Of a stretch of DNA of 64,000 bases, positions 8,461 to 17,353 are shown piece by piece. Made by a program: the position numbers and the translations under genes. Each line of letters begins with the position of its first letter. Position 1 is the first letter of the stretch. This stretch comes from DAOTXR01 sp034435375 (GTDB lineage: Bacteria > Chloroflexota > Anaerolineae > Aggregatilineales > UBA3940): the NCBI GenBank assembly GCA_034435375.1, contig DAOTXR010000044.1, positions 94,438 to 158,437 on the forward strand, given 5' to 3'. The notes under the pieces are model-generated. The model searched no databases, was not told the origin of the DNA, and saw only the letters and a program-made list of their open reading frames with translations.

Positions 8461-9069
8461 TTACTCCATATCCATCTCCCGGCGTCCCTCTAGCGCCCCA
8501 GACAACGTCACGCTGTCCGCATACTCCAAATCGCCCCCGACAGGCAGACCGCGTGCCAGCCGCGTCAGACGGACCTTGCCGCGCAGTCGCTGGTGAATGT
8601 ACATCGCCGTCGCATCGCCCTCCAACCCAACGTTGGTCGCCAAAATGACTTCACGGATGGCAGTCCGTTCGACGCGCTCGAGCAATTCTCTGATGCGCAA
8701 CTGATCCGGCCCGATGCCCTCCATCGGGTTAATCACCCCGTGGAGCACATGGTAACGGCCTCTATAGTTGGTCGCTCGTTCAACGGCGATCACATCCAGC
8801 GGCTCCTCAACCACACAGATCAAGCCCGCATCTCGCCCTGCATCCGAACAGACCTCACACGGGTCCTGCTCTGTGATGTTGAAGCACACCGAGCAGTAGC
8901 GCGTCGACTCTTTCAGGCTGCGCAGGGCCTCGGCCAGGCTGAGGCTCTGTTCGTCCGGCGCACGCAGCAGGTAGTAGGTGAGGCGAGCGGCTGTCTTAGG
9001 GCCGATCCCTGGCAGGCGCGAAAACTCGTCGATCAGGCGTGTGACTGATGCAGGAACAGCTTTGCTCAT
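8461..9069 (-). CDS. recR: Recombination protein RecR
   Basis: Zinc- and DNA-binding partner of RecF/RecO that helps load RecA at gaps. It is 202 residues, the usual length. An N-terminal helix-hairpin-helix (LIDEFSRLPGIGPKTAARLTYYLL) is followed by the zinc site YCSVCFNITEQDPCEVC, the Toprim domain beginning ICVVEEPLDVIAVERA, and the C-terminal LARGLPVGGDLEYADSVTLSGALEGR. It starts 6 bp after the ybaB stop with a GGGGA ribosome-binding site. It is the last gene of the common dnaX-ybaB-recR operon. Confidence 0.97.
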   Translation of the reverse strand: MSKAVPASVTRLIDEFSRLPGIGPKTAARLTYYLLRAPDEQSLSLAEALRSLKESTRYCSVCFNITEQDPCEVCSDAGRDAGLICVVEEPLDVIAVERATNYRGRYHVLHGVINPMEGIGPDQLRIRELLERVERTAIREVILATNVGLEGDATAMYIHQRLRGKVRLTRLARGLPVGGDLEYADSVTLSGALEGRREMDME

Positions 9070-9075
9070 GGTTAA

Positions 9076-9444
9076 TCACATCCCCGGCAGTCCTGGAATG
9101 TTGAGACCGCCGGTCACCCTTTCCAGTCGCTCGGCAGCCATAGCCTGTGACTGTTCGATGGCCTGATTGAGTGCGGCCAGCAGCAGGTCCTGGAGCATTT
9201 CCACGTCTTCTGAGTCCACCACCTCCGGTTTGAGGGCGATGGATCGGATGCGCTGGTGGCCATCGATCACCACTGTGACCATGCCGCCACCTGCTGTAAC
9301 CTCGAGGGTCTCATCGGCCAGTGCCTCGCGTGCCTTGACCATCTCCTCCTGCATGGCTTGGATCTGACGGGCCAGGTTGGCCATACCTCCGCCACCTGCC
9401 GATGAGCGCATCGCGCGGGGATGAGGACCTCTCTTCTTGCTCAA
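9076..9444 (-). CDS. ybaB: YbaB/EbfC family nucleoid-associated protein
   Basis: Small DNA-binding protein that coats the nucleoid as a dimer. It is 122 residues with the family core MANLARQIQAMQEEMVKAREAL, then VTAGGGMVTVVIDGHQRIRSIALKPEVV, and a C-terminal helix ending GGLNIPGLPGM. The chosen start is a TTG at 9444 with a good GAGGAG site 8 bp upstream that overlaps the dnaX stop. Its N-terminal extension (MSKKRGPHPRAMRSSAGGGG) is longer than in most homologues, and an internal ATG at 9408 or 9384 is possible. Its place between dnaX and recR is the standard arrangement. Confidence 0.93.
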   Translation of the reverse strand: MSKKRGPHPRAMRSSAGGGGMANLARQIQAMQEEMVKAREALADETLEVTAGGGMVTVVIDGHQRIRSIALKPEVVDSEDVEMLQDLLLAALNQAIEQSQAMAAERLERVTGGLNIPGLPGM

Positions 9445-9450
9445 AGTGTC

Positions 9451-11052
9451 TTACTCCTCACTGTCTTCCACTGACTTGACGCTGCCGCCCAATTCATTGA
9501 CGGCAAACGAGATCAGGCTGTCGCTGGCTAACAGATCTTCCACGTCGCGTGAAGGTGAACTGCCCGGCGCTGTCTGAATTTTGCACCGGAAGCGAAGCGG
9601 CTGGTCAAACACTTGCTGCAGAATGCGCTCAATTAGCTCCAGGTTCTGTGGATCTCCGATCTTGCGCAGTAGAAGGTCGCTGGGCATCTGGTAGAGGACT
9701 GTATCGCCCTCTACACTGACTAGTTTCCCCGACTTGAGCAGCGCTTCGACTGCCAAGTCAGACTGACGAGCCAGCCGAAGCACTTCTGGCCAACGCTTGT
9801 GTACCTCTGCCGGAACGACCAAGTCCTTGGCCGGCGCTGTGCTGGGTGTGGGGCCAGGCTGTTGCACAGGTTCCGGCTGACTGGACGGCACAGATAGGGC
9901 GGGCGGCCTGGCGGGCGCAGCCGCCGGGGCAGCGTCGGAGCGCACCTCGTGATCTGGGGCGTACAGGGATTCGATGCTCTGCACGAAAGCCATCTCAAGA
10001 GGCAACTGCGGTTGCCACCCACTGTGCTGATCGGAGGCTGCCTTGGTAAAGGCGTCCAGTGCATCGAGCAATGCCCGCTTGGGAATCTGTCCAGCCTGCT
10101 CGGCGACAGCCGCTAGTTCGTCGGGCATAAGTTCTAGGGCAACTAGATCGTGGCCGCCCATCTGGACCAGCATCAACCGCCTTAGGTGATCGACCATCTG
10201 ATTGGCCAACTGACGCGCGTCGATTCCCTGCTCGATGGCCTGGTTGATGAGCGCTATCCCGCTGGCCGTGTCTCCGGCGATCAGTGCCGCTCCCAAGTCA
10301 CGCACTGTCTGGCTGCTTGCCGTGCCGAGGATGGCCTGGGCCAGATCGAGGGTCAACATCTCCCCTGGCTCAGCGATCAATTGGTCCAACAGACTGATAG
10401 CATCCCTTAGCGAGCCGGTCGCCTGTCGGGAGATCAACTCCAGAGCAGCTGGCTCGGCCTGGATGCCTTCGCTGTCCAGGATCATCTGAAGCCGTCCCAC
10501 AATCTGATTGAGTGGAATGCGTCGAAAGTCGAAGCGCTGGCAGCGCGACTTGATCGTCTGCGGTACTTTGTGGATCTCCGTAGTGGCCAGAATAAAGACA
10601 GCATGGGCAGGAGGTTCCTCAAGGGTCTTGAGCAGCGCGTCGAAAGCCGCACCGGAGAAACGGTGGACCTCGTCGATGATGTAGACTTTGTACTGGCCCT
10701 CATTGGGCGCAAATGCGATTCGGTCGCGCAGCTCCCGCACGTCATCCACCCCAGTGTGGGAGGCTGCATCGATCTCGATCAGGTCAAGAAAGCGCCCCTC
10801 ATTCACAGCTACACAATAAGCACAGGTGTTGCACGGGCGCGTTGCTAGGTCCTCATGCAGGCAGTTCACAGCCTTAGCCAGGAGGCGGGCCATGGTCGTC
10901 TTGCCAGTGCCACGTGGGCCTGCAAACAGATAAGCATGACCGATGCGCCCACTCGTCAGCGCGTTGCGCAGAGTATATGTGACATGTTCCTGCCCGATGA
11001 CCTCCTCAAAGGCCATTGGACGCCATCTACGGTAGAGGGCCTGTGAGGCCAT
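9451..11052 (-). CDS. dnaX: DNA polymerase III subunit gamma/tau
   Basis: Clamp-loader ATPase. It is 533 residues from the ATG at 11052, which has an AGGAG site upstream; the frame stays open to 11133 but those residues do not match the family. The protein starts MASQALYRRWRPMAFEEVIGQEHV. Walker A is GPRGTGKTTMARLLAKAVNC, a zinc module CNTCAYC follows in part, Walker B region is VYIIDEVHRFSGAAFDALLKTLEEPP, and the SRC sensor is IKSRCQRFDFRRI. A Pro/Ala-rich linker (about 375-410) leads to a tau-like C-terminal domain. No slippery A/T run for a gamma frameshift was noticed. Confidence 0.95.
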   Translation of the reverse strand: MASQALYRRWRPMAFEEVIGQEHVTYTLRNALTSGRIGHAYLFAGPRGTGKTTMARLLAKAVNCLHEDLATRPCNTCAYCVAVNEGRFLDLIEIDAASHTGVDDVRELRDRIAFAPNEGQYKVYIIDEVHRFSGAAFDALLKTLEEPPAHAVFILATTEIHKVPQTIKSRCQRFDFRRIPLNQIVGRLQMILDSEGIQAEPAALELISRQATGSLRDAISLLDQLIAEPGEMLTLDLAQAILGTASSQTVRDLGAALIAGDTASGIALINQAIEQGIDARQLANQMVDHLRRLMLVQMGGHDLVALELMPDELAAVAEQAGQIPKRALLDALDAFTKAASDQHSGWQPQLPLEMAFVQSIESLYAPDHEVRSDAAPAAAPARPPALSVPSSQPEPVQQPGPTPSTAPAKDLVVPAEVHKRWPEVLRLARQSDLAVEALLKSGKLVSVEGDTVLYQMPSDLLLRKIGDPQNLELIERILQQVFDQPLRFRCKIQTAPGSSPSRDVEDLLASDSLISFAVNELGGSVKSVEDSEE

Positions 11053-11181
11053 ACTCTCTTGCTCCTGGGGATGGAACACGATTTGCCGTGGACTGCTGAG
11101 GAGTCTAACATTCGGCGGACATCCCCGCAACACTCCTAGCGCAATGAAAGGCTGGCTGGATGCGTCGGCTTCTTCAGTCGG

Positions 11182-12303
11182 TTACTTGCCCAGCAGAAGC
11201 GTTGACAGCGAGCGAATCATCTCTTCGAGGCAGTCGATGTTCAGACTGTAGACCTTGTTCGCGCCATCCCGGCGACGCTCGCTCAGAAAGCCTGCCGCGG
11301 TGAGCTGCCGCAAGTGCCGCGAGGCGCTAGACTGGCTCAGGTCGAGGGAGAGGATGATATCCTGGGCAAACATCTCTCCTCGCTCACCTACCAGCTCCAG
11401 AATGTGCAGGCGAGTGTCGTCGGCCAGGGCGTTGAGCTGGTTCATCAACTGCGCCCGGCTGAGGGCCGCAGACGCGATCGGTGTCCCTTCCGGTGTTCGC
11501 ACCCCAAACACGATGTAGGCCACGCCATCGCTGTAGAAGAAGACCAGGTAAGGGCCGATGTGCGCCGATGGCAAGAAGATCAGCCGCTGGACGGTCTGCA
11601 TGTAGGTTGGGCTTGGAATAGCTGTAAGCTCACGGCCCGTGACCGCTCGGATCGCCTCCAAAACAGTCATGTCAAGGTAGTTGAAACGCTGGGAGGCATC
11701 CACAACCTCGTGGAGTAGCGGCAGTTGACGATCCCACTCCACTGCCAGATGATCCTGCCATAGCGCACGAAGATGGGTGACGACCAGATCCATCATGGTA
11801 GGAGGATCGTTGAGCAGGCCATGCGCCTCGGCGTGGAGGTCGATGTCTATCTGTTGACCAGGCATGGCTCTCTGGATCAGATCCAGGTAAGCGACCCTGT
11901 CAGCGAGCAACAGGGCGGGGGCAGGCGCTTCGGTGTTTGAAACTGGCAAGCCACGATTGTCGCATGGAATGGTGCGGCAAATCAGCCGGATGAGCGCCCG
12001 ATCCCGCAATCGGACGGGATCGCTGGATGCCAGGCGCTCCACATACTCCGAGAATTGCGCCCAGCGTGTGCCAGGCTCGAAGATGACCACCACGTCGTAC
12101 AGACCCTCGAAGATCAGTCGGTTGGTGTGCGCCTGAACTGGCGTCAATGAGCTGGCTGTCTGGATCACCCACTCGCCTAAACCTGAAAACTCCCTGGCCT
12201 TATCCAACATCCACAGGCTGGCGAGGGCGTTATAGGCAGGTTCCAACGCCACAGTACAGGTGATCGTCTGGGGGGGCAGGATCACGTCCGGGCCGGGAGT
12301 CAT
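11182..12303 (-). CDS. ArsR-type winged-helix regulator with a large N-terminal domain
   Basis: It is 373 residues. The last 90 residues form an ArsR-like winged helix (LMNQLNALADDTRLHILELVGERGEMFAQDIILSLDLSQSSASRHLRQLTAAGFLSERRRDGANKVYSLN). The first 270 residues have no motif I recognise and may be a ligand-sensing or dimerisation domain; similar long ArsR-like proteins are frequent in Chloroflexota and Actinobacteria. No CxC-type metal site is seen, so metal sensing is unlikely. GAGGAG precedes the ATG. It has its own promoter (12353-12382) with a palindrome just downstream, consistent with autoregulation. The MFS gene upstream is the natural candidate target. Confidence 0.8.
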   Translation of the reverse strand: MTPGPDVILPPQTITCTVALEPAYNALASLWMLDKAREFSGLGEWVIQTASSLTPVQAHTNRLIFEGLYDVVVIFEPGTRWAQFSEYVERLASSDPVRLRDRALIRLICRTIPCDNRGLPVSNTEAPAPALLLADRVAYLDLIQRAMPGQQIDIDLHAEAHGLLNDPPTMMDLVVTHLRALWQDHLAVEWDRQLPLLHEVVDASQRFNYLDMTVLEAIRAVTGRELTAIPSPTYMQTVQRLIFLPSAHIGPYLVFFYSDGVAYIVFGVRTPEGTPIASAALSRAQLMNQLNALADDTRLHILELVGERGEMFAQDIILSLDLSQSSASRHLRQLTAAGFLSERRRDGANKVYSLNIDCLEEMIRSLSTLLLGK

Positions 12304-12343
12304 GCTGCTCTCCTCGATGGTTATGCAATTATGGGCTTTAATC

Positions 12344-12382
12344 GGTTAACCTATTGTAGCTTTCGATGCGAGAGCTATGCAA
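12344..12382 (-). promoter_or_regulatory. Promoter and possible operator of the ArsR-type gene
   Basis: Minus strand -35 TTGCAT (12382-12377), 18-bp spacer, -10 TACAAT (12358-12353), overlapping the end of the MFS gene. Immediately after the -10 lies the perfect 8-bp palindrome GGTTAACC (12351-12344), continued by GATTAA, a plausible autoregulatory site. Confidence 0.5.
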
Positions 12383-13559
12383 GAGATCGCTGCCGCGAGG
12401 CTGAGGAAGCAACCTCGTGAAGCGCCAACATCAGCGCCGATCCGGCCAGCAGGAATGGCCCGATGGCTTCCAGGCTAGTGTGCTCGGCCAGCACGCCAGC
12501 CAGCCCTGGCAGAGCTGCCGCTCCCAGGCCAGCCGCTCCAACCTGAAAACCTATGGCGTTGGCTGCGTGATCGGCTCCCAGCCAAGAGGGCGTCATCGAA
12601 ACCAGGGTGGGAAAGATCGGCGCCAGCGAAAAACCCATCAGGGCTAGCCCAGCATAACTGACTTCGTTCGCCATGTTCCACCAGATCAGGGCAGCGCCCA
12701 GCGCTGCTCCCAGCATCCCCACCCGGATCAGCCATAGTGGGTTGATCTGGTCCACTGCAAAACCAAACAGCACCCGTCCCACAGTAAAACTGCCCCAGTA
12801 AATGCCGACCCACAACCCGGCGATGTTTTCACTGACCGATCGAGACTCGGTGAGGAGAGTGTATGTCCATTGCCCTGCCGCAACTTCTGTGCCCGTGTAG
12901 ACCATGAAAAGGCCAATGCCTACCCAGGCTGCTGGCAGAGCCAGGGTATCACGGGCCCTTGTCCGGGCAGGCTGACCGGAGCTGACCTGGGCCGTGCCGG
13001 GTCTGGCTTGCCAACGGCTCAGCGTGAGGGCAAAGACCAACGCGAGTGCGCCGTGCAACACGGCCACCAGACTATAACCCCAGCGCCACGACAAACCCAT
13101 GCCGAGGATGGCTGTGATCAGCAGGGGACCGAGTGTGATGCCAATGCCAAAGCTGGCGTGAAGCCAGTTCAGGCGGCTGAGGCTGTGGTGAGTTGCGATG
13201 TAGGTGTTCAACCCTGCGTCGATGCTCCCTCCACCCAAGCCCACCAGCAGCACCGATAGGACCACGCCCCACCAGGCGGGTGAGAGCGCGAAGCCCACCA
13301 TTCCGACAACCCTCAGCAGAGTGCCTATCAGCAGCAGTGGCCCGGTTCCTACATCGGACGACAACCGCCCGCTGCTCAAGCCCGAAAGAATGTAGCCTGT
13401 TGTCCCTGCTGCCAGGATCAGTCCTACTGAGTCGAGCGATACGTGGAAAGTCTGCCGGATCGACGGCCACGCCACACCCAGCAGCCCATCGTAAAGGCCG
13501 AGGCCAATGAAGGCAATGTAGGCCATGATCAACATGAACGTCCTGGATGCATTGCGCAT
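12375..13559 (-). CDS. Major facilitator superfamily transporter
   Basis: It is 394 residues with about 12 hydrophobic segments, so a full-length MFS permease of the inner membrane. The N-terminal half shows the loop 2-3 region GYILSGLSSGRLSSDVGTGPLLLIGTLLRVVG, with the second-half equivalent SFTVGRVLFGFAVDQINPLWLIRVGMLG. The overall pattern resembles YfkF/FucP-like small-molecule or sugar transporters, but the substrate cannot be predicted. The ATG has a CGGAGCAGCC site. The ArsR-type regulator follows 71 bp downstream on the same strand. Confidence 0.85.
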   Translation of the reverse strand: MRNASRTFMLIMAYIAFIGLGLYDGLLGVAWPSIRQTFHVSLDSVGLILAAGTTGYILSGLSSGRLSSDVGTGPLLLIGTLLRVVGMVGFALSPAWWGVVLSVLLVGLGGGSIDAGLNTYIATHHSLSRLNWLHASFGIGITLGPLLITAILGMGLSWRWGYSLVAVLHGALALVFALTLSRWQARPGTAQVSSGQPARTRARDTLALPAAWVGIGLFMVYTGTEVAAGQWTYTLLTESRSVSENIAGLWVGIYWGSFTVGRVLFGFAVDQINPLWLIRVGMLGAALGAALIWWNMANEVSYAGLALMGFSLAPIFPTLVSMTPSWLGADHAANAIGFQVGAAGLGAAALPGLAGVLAEHTSLEAIGPFLLAGSALMLALHEVASSASRQRSLA

Positions 13560-13675
13560 GGCTGCTCCGATGATGCTTCATTATGAGAAGACGTTCAGGC
13601 GGTTGGCCGAGGCATCTTCAGGCAAACCCCAGGCTTCACTGAAGAGGGGACCAGGGGCTTCTGCCGGCGAAAGAT

Positions 13676-15295
13676 TTAAAAGAGGCGATGAACCCACACT
13701 CCGCCGACCATCGTGCCCAACACAGCCGTGCCGCCAATGTCCATTGGATCGCAGGTGTAGATGTCCCGCTCCAGGACTACCAAATCCGCCAAGAAGCCGG
13801 GCGCCAATCTGCCAAGCCGGTCTTCTGTGCCGCTGGCATAAGCAGGTCCGAGGGTAAAGCCACCCACCGCCTCGTCCACGCTTAGCCGCCTCCGCCCATC
13901 GGGGCCGGAACGCCAGCCTGCCGGGCCAGGGAATCCATCGGCGCGGCGGCGCGTCACTGCCGCCTGAATGTTAGGCAGCGGTTCAATTGGCTCGACGGGA
14001 GCATCACTGCCCAGGGCAAGCGCAGCCCCTGCCTCGACCTGTCCCCGCCAATCATAGGCATGCTCCGCACGATCGCCCCAGTACCGGTCGGCCATGGCAA
14101 GGTCAGAGATGGCATGGTTGGGCTGCATTGAAGCGATCACCCTCAGTTGTCCCAGGCGACCCGTGTCATTGGGGTGGACGATCTGGACGTGCTCAATGCG
14201 ATGACGGATCTGGTCGGGTGCCACGCCGCGTGCAGCTTCTTCGGCTCGGACATCCTCGAAGACATTCAACACCTCGTGCACTGCCCGGTCACCTATGGCA
14301 TGTACTGCCGATGGCCACCCTGCTGCGCTTGCTCGGCTAACCTGCTCATGAATGTCCTCTGGATCGGTAGTGCTCATGCCATAATTGTCCGGCTCACCTT
14401 CGTATGGCTGGAACATCCATGCCGTCCGGGGGCCAAGTGCGCCATCCGCAAAAATCTTGACCCCACCCAGACACAAGAAGTCGTCGCCAAACCCGCTTCG
14501 CAACCCCATAGCTATTGCACGATCGAGCATCTCCACAGGAATGCTTTTCACAATGCGTAGCGACAGACGGCCCTGCTGTCGGAGAAGCTGGTAAGCTTGG
14601 AATGCCAGCGGCCCATCGAAATCGTGTACGCCCGTCAACCCTCCACGGTGGGCGCGTCGAATGGCCTCCTCGATCTGCCCAGCCAGCTCCTCAGGAGTAG
14701 GCTCCGGGATGATGCGGCTGACCAGCTCCATAGCCGACTCGAACAGTACTCCGGTGGGGTTGCCCGACTCGTCGCGAGCAAGCCTGCCGCCAGGGGGGGC
14801 GTCGGTTCGAGCCGACACGCCGGCTAGGCTCAGTGCCTGCGAATTGACCCACGCCGCGTGCCCAGACTGGGCCTCCAGGTAAACAGGATGATCAGGAATC
14901 AGAGCATCAAGCTGGGAGACGGTCGGAAAGGCGCGATCGGCCCACCGGTCCTGCGCCCAACCGTGTCCTCGAATCCATGTGCCGGGCGGAACATGGCGCG
15001 CCCCCTCGGCGACAAGCTCAGCAGCATGCTGCGCCGAACGGGCCTGTGTCAGATCGACCTGGTGCAGGAAGCGGGCATACCACGAGAGATGCACATGGGC
15101 ATCCACTAGGCCGGGAATGACCGAACGACCTTCCAGATCGATGGCCTCACCACCGGGCGCAAGCAGCGCCCGCATTTCGGCATCGCTGCCCACAGCCATA
15201 ATGGTGTTACCACGAACTGCTACGGCAGGCACGACCGGCTGTGCCTCGACCTGAGTGTGGATGACACCATGGTAGAGGACGGTGTCGGCCATCAT
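13676..15295 (-). CDS. Amidohydrolase family 3 metal-dependent hydrolase (YtcJ-like)
   Basis: It is 539 residues, typical of the YtcJ/Nfd-like amidohydrolases. The N-terminal beta-sandwich precedes the metal motif GLVDAHVHLSW (HxH near residue 65). Further ligands appear in HAIGDRAVHEVL and HRIEHVQIVH, and the catalytic Asp in LALGSDAPVEPIEPL. The C terminus closes the sandwich with LAPGFLADLVVLERDIYT. It starts in an ATGA overlap with the FHA-domain gene, so the two are co-translated. The natural substrate is unknown; members hydrolyse N-substituted formamides or amino-acid-type amides. Confidence 0.85.
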   Translation of the reverse strand: MMADTVLYHGVIHTQVEAQPVVPAVAVRGNTIMAVGSDAEMRALLAPGGEAIDLEGRSVIPGLVDAHVHLSWYARFLHQVDLTQARSAQHAAELVAEGARHVPPGTWIRGHGWAQDRWADRAFPTVSQLDALIPDHPVYLEAQSGHAAWVNSQALSLAGVSARTDAPPGGRLARDESGNPTGVLFESAMELVSRIIPEPTPEELAGQIEEAIRRAHRGGLTGVHDFDGPLAFQAYQLLRQQGRLSLRIVKSIPVEMLDRAIAMGLRSGFGDDFLCLGGVKIFADGALGPRTAWMFQPYEGEPDNYGMSTTDPEDIHEQVSRASAAGWPSAVHAIGDRAVHEVLNVFEDVRAEEAARGVAPDQIRHRIEHVQIVHPNDTGRLGQLRVIASMQPNHAISDLAMADRYWGDRAEHAYDWRGQVEAGAALALGSDAPVEPIEPLPNIQAAVTRRRADGFPGPAGWRSGPDGRRRLSVDEAVGGFTLGPAYASGTEDRLGRLAPGFLADLVVLERDIYTCDPMDIGGTAVLGTMVGGVWVHRLF

Positions 15296-16008
15296 AGATG
15301 GGTGTGTGGCTTGGAAGCCTCGTTGCTTCCCTCTCGTCGCTCGGGGCTGCTGACGATCTTAACCTTGAAATTCAGCTTGCCAAAGGCGATGGTATCTCCG
15401 TCTCTCACTCCCTGAGGCGCCCCCAGCACAACCCTCACAGCGTTGCAGAAGGTGCCATTTCTGCTGCCCAGGTCGAACAAGAGCAATCGATCCTTTTCAG
15501 GCCGCAACAGTGCGTGCCGCCTTGAGACACCGTAATCCATGGCGCTGTAATCGTTCAGGTCCAGATCAGGGATAGCATCCCCAACTTTGCGCCCAAGGGT
15601 GATATCTTCACCAAACTCCAGCCCAATGGGCCGATGATTGGGGTTTGAGCTGATCAGGATAATACGCCAAGTTGTCTCTTCCACTTCGAGAGGTTTTTTG
15701 GTCGGCATCAACGGCAGCCGAACGAACTTCTCAACCTCGGTAGCCATGACTTCCCGGAACGAAACCGGAACGTCGGCCCTGCTGACCTGCGCTGTGTCCT
15801 TCATGGTCCGGACTTTCAACTCACCTGCCAGGGCCAGGATAATGTCGATCAGTTCTTCGTTTGACTTGTTCCTCAATTGCGCCGGATCGAGGTCGAGCGA
15901 TCTGGAACGTGTCAGGCCAGGGGGGACAAGAGGGACCTGGGTAGTGCTTCCCTGTCTCTCGTGAGCCTCGTTGTGCTGCTGATTCACTTCTGGTTCCTTC
16001 GAGGTCAT
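15292..16008 (-). CDS. FHA-domain protein
   Basis: It is 238 residues. The C-terminal 120 residues form a forkhead-associated domain, with the phosphothreonine-binding landmarks ITLGRKVGD, YGVSRRHALLRPE and LGSRNGTFCNAVRV. The first 110 residues are hydrophilic with no recognised motif. No membrane segment is seen, so it is probably a cytoplasmic adaptor that binds a phosphorylated partner. A GAGGAGG site lies 11 bp before the ATG. It is translationally coupled to the amidohydrolase; a functional link between them is not obvious. No Ser/Thr kinase gene is in the window. Confidence 0.85.
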   Translation of the reverse strand: MTSKEPEVNQQHNEAHERQGSTTQVPLVPPGLTRSRSLDLDPAQLRNKSNEELIDIILALAGELKVRTMKDTAQVSRADVPVSFREVMATEVEKFVRLPLMPTKKPLEVEETTWRIILISSNPNHRPIGLEFGEDITLGRKVGDAIPDLDLNDYSAMDYGVSRRHALLRPEKDRLLLFDLGSRNGTFCNAVRVVLGAPQGVRDGDTIAFGKLNFKVKIVSSPERREGSNEASKPHTHL

Positions 16009-16156
16009 AGGTAAGGTGCCTCCTCGCCATCTCGACAGCAGGATGTGACCCCGTCGAGAGGTGTTGCCTGCAATGATACCCCACGCCGAAACCGATCTTC
16101 ACCTTTGGGTTGCTCCGTGCATCATACAGACTGACGGGGACGGGGCAATTCCTCTC

Positions 16157-17353
16157 TCAGAGCAACCACGGGTCGGTTTGCGGATCCGAAAGCCATTGTG
16201 CTCCATTGTCGGTCACAACGACATTTTCTTCAAGTCCGATGTAACCATATGCCTCAACCTCGACACCTAGCTCAATGGCAAAGACGTTGCCTGCCTCAAC
16301 CACGCCGTAAGGCGTGTCGCCATAGCGCTCCCAACGTGGGCCGAGGATCGTAGCCCCATCATGCCCCCTGCGTCCCACGTGATGGCCAAAAGCGTGGGGG
16401 TACTCAGGGTAACCCGATTCAACTAGCGTACAACGGGCCACTTCGTCGACCTGCCAGCCCTGCATGCCTGGCCTGAGCGCATCAAAGCCGGCGATGAGCG
16501 CACGATGGGCAGCCGCCCATGCCCGGCTGACAGGCTCCGGCAGCGGATCGCTTTTGCTGCGCCGGACGTACCACACGCGCTGGAGATCGGCGCAGTAGTC
16601 ATTTTCCTTCACACCAAAGTCCATGTGAAGCAAAGCGCCGGGCCGAATAGTATACTGTGGCTGCGGCCTGCTGTGCCCGACAGGTGAGTCAGGCCCACAT
16701 GAGACAATGGGACAGTACTGCCAATCCCACGCCGTGCCCAGGCCGTGCCTGGTGAGATAGCTGTGGACGAAATCTGCGATCTCGACCTCACTCATGCCGG
16801 GCTTGGCAAAACGGCCCACTTGTTGGAAGATGCGCTGAGTGGTAGCGATGGCCACCTTGATGCGTTCGACCTCAGTGGGCGACTTGCGGCCACGCAGTGC
16901 GCTGACGATGCGCTCAGCGGAGACGAACCGCTCAATCAGGTCGGTGCCGTTCAGGGTGCGCTGCAAAAGGAGCATCAGACCATGTCCCAGTCCATCTGCT
17001 GCCATATCGCTCTCGGAGTAGTTGAGGGCAATTTGGCGGGGGTTGATCTCCTGCAACACCCTCACCAGATCGCTGCGGATGCCCTCTACGTAGGGGATGA
17101 CCTCGGTGTAACCTCCAATGCTGCGGACCATCTCAGCGTCGTGATAGCCGACGATGGCAATTCGTCGGTTGTCGCGGGTGAGGATGAAGGCAGACAGCCA
17201 CACTACATCTGCATTGAGGATCAGGTCTAGGCTAGGATCGGGCGCAAGAGCAGTCTCTTGGACGAACGTCATCCAGGCATCCACTTGTTGCTCGTTGAGG
17301 ATGGCGACAGCCTGGTCAAGCTTTTCTCGGACCAGAGCAGCGTGTTCAGACAT
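16157..17353 (-). CDS. M24 family aminopeptidase (Xaa-Pro peptidase type)
   Basis: Two-domain creatinase/prolidase-like protein of 398 residues. Metal ligands of the pita-bread fold are intact: LHMDFGVKENDYCADLQRVWYV (two Asp), HAFGHHVGRRGHDG (His), FAIELGVEVEAYGYIGLEENVVVTDNG (two Glu). The ATG at 17353 has a GGGAGG site and overlaps the pfkB-family stop; the open frame extends to 17383 but lacks support. It probably removes N-terminal residues ahead of proline or acts on dipeptides. Compare the second M24 homologue at 52132, which has lost most of these ligands. Confidence 0.88.
   Translation of the reverse strand: MSEHAALVREKLDQAVAILNEQQVDAWMTFVQETALAPDPSLDLILNADVVWLSAFILTRDNRRIAIVGYHDAEMVRSIGGYTEVIPYVEGIRSDLVRVLQEINPRQIALNYSESDMAADGLGHGLMLLLQRTLNGTDLIERFVSAERIVSALRGRKSPTEVERIKVAIATTQRIFQQVGRFAKPGMSEVEIADFVHSYLTRHGLGTAWDWQYCPIVSCGPDSPVGHSRPQPQYTIRPGALLHMDFGVKENDYCADLQRVWYVRRSKSDPLPEPVSRAWAAAHRALIAGFDALRPGMQGWQVDEVARCTLVESGYPEYPHAFGHHVGRRGHDGATILGPRWERYGDTPYGVVEAGNVFAIELGVEVEAYGYIGLEENVVVTDNGAQWLSDPQTDPWLL

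Noticed and set aside
11053..11181. SRP RNA gene upstream of dnaX
   Set aside because: The conserved GGAAGCAGCC-type apical sequence was not found on either strand.
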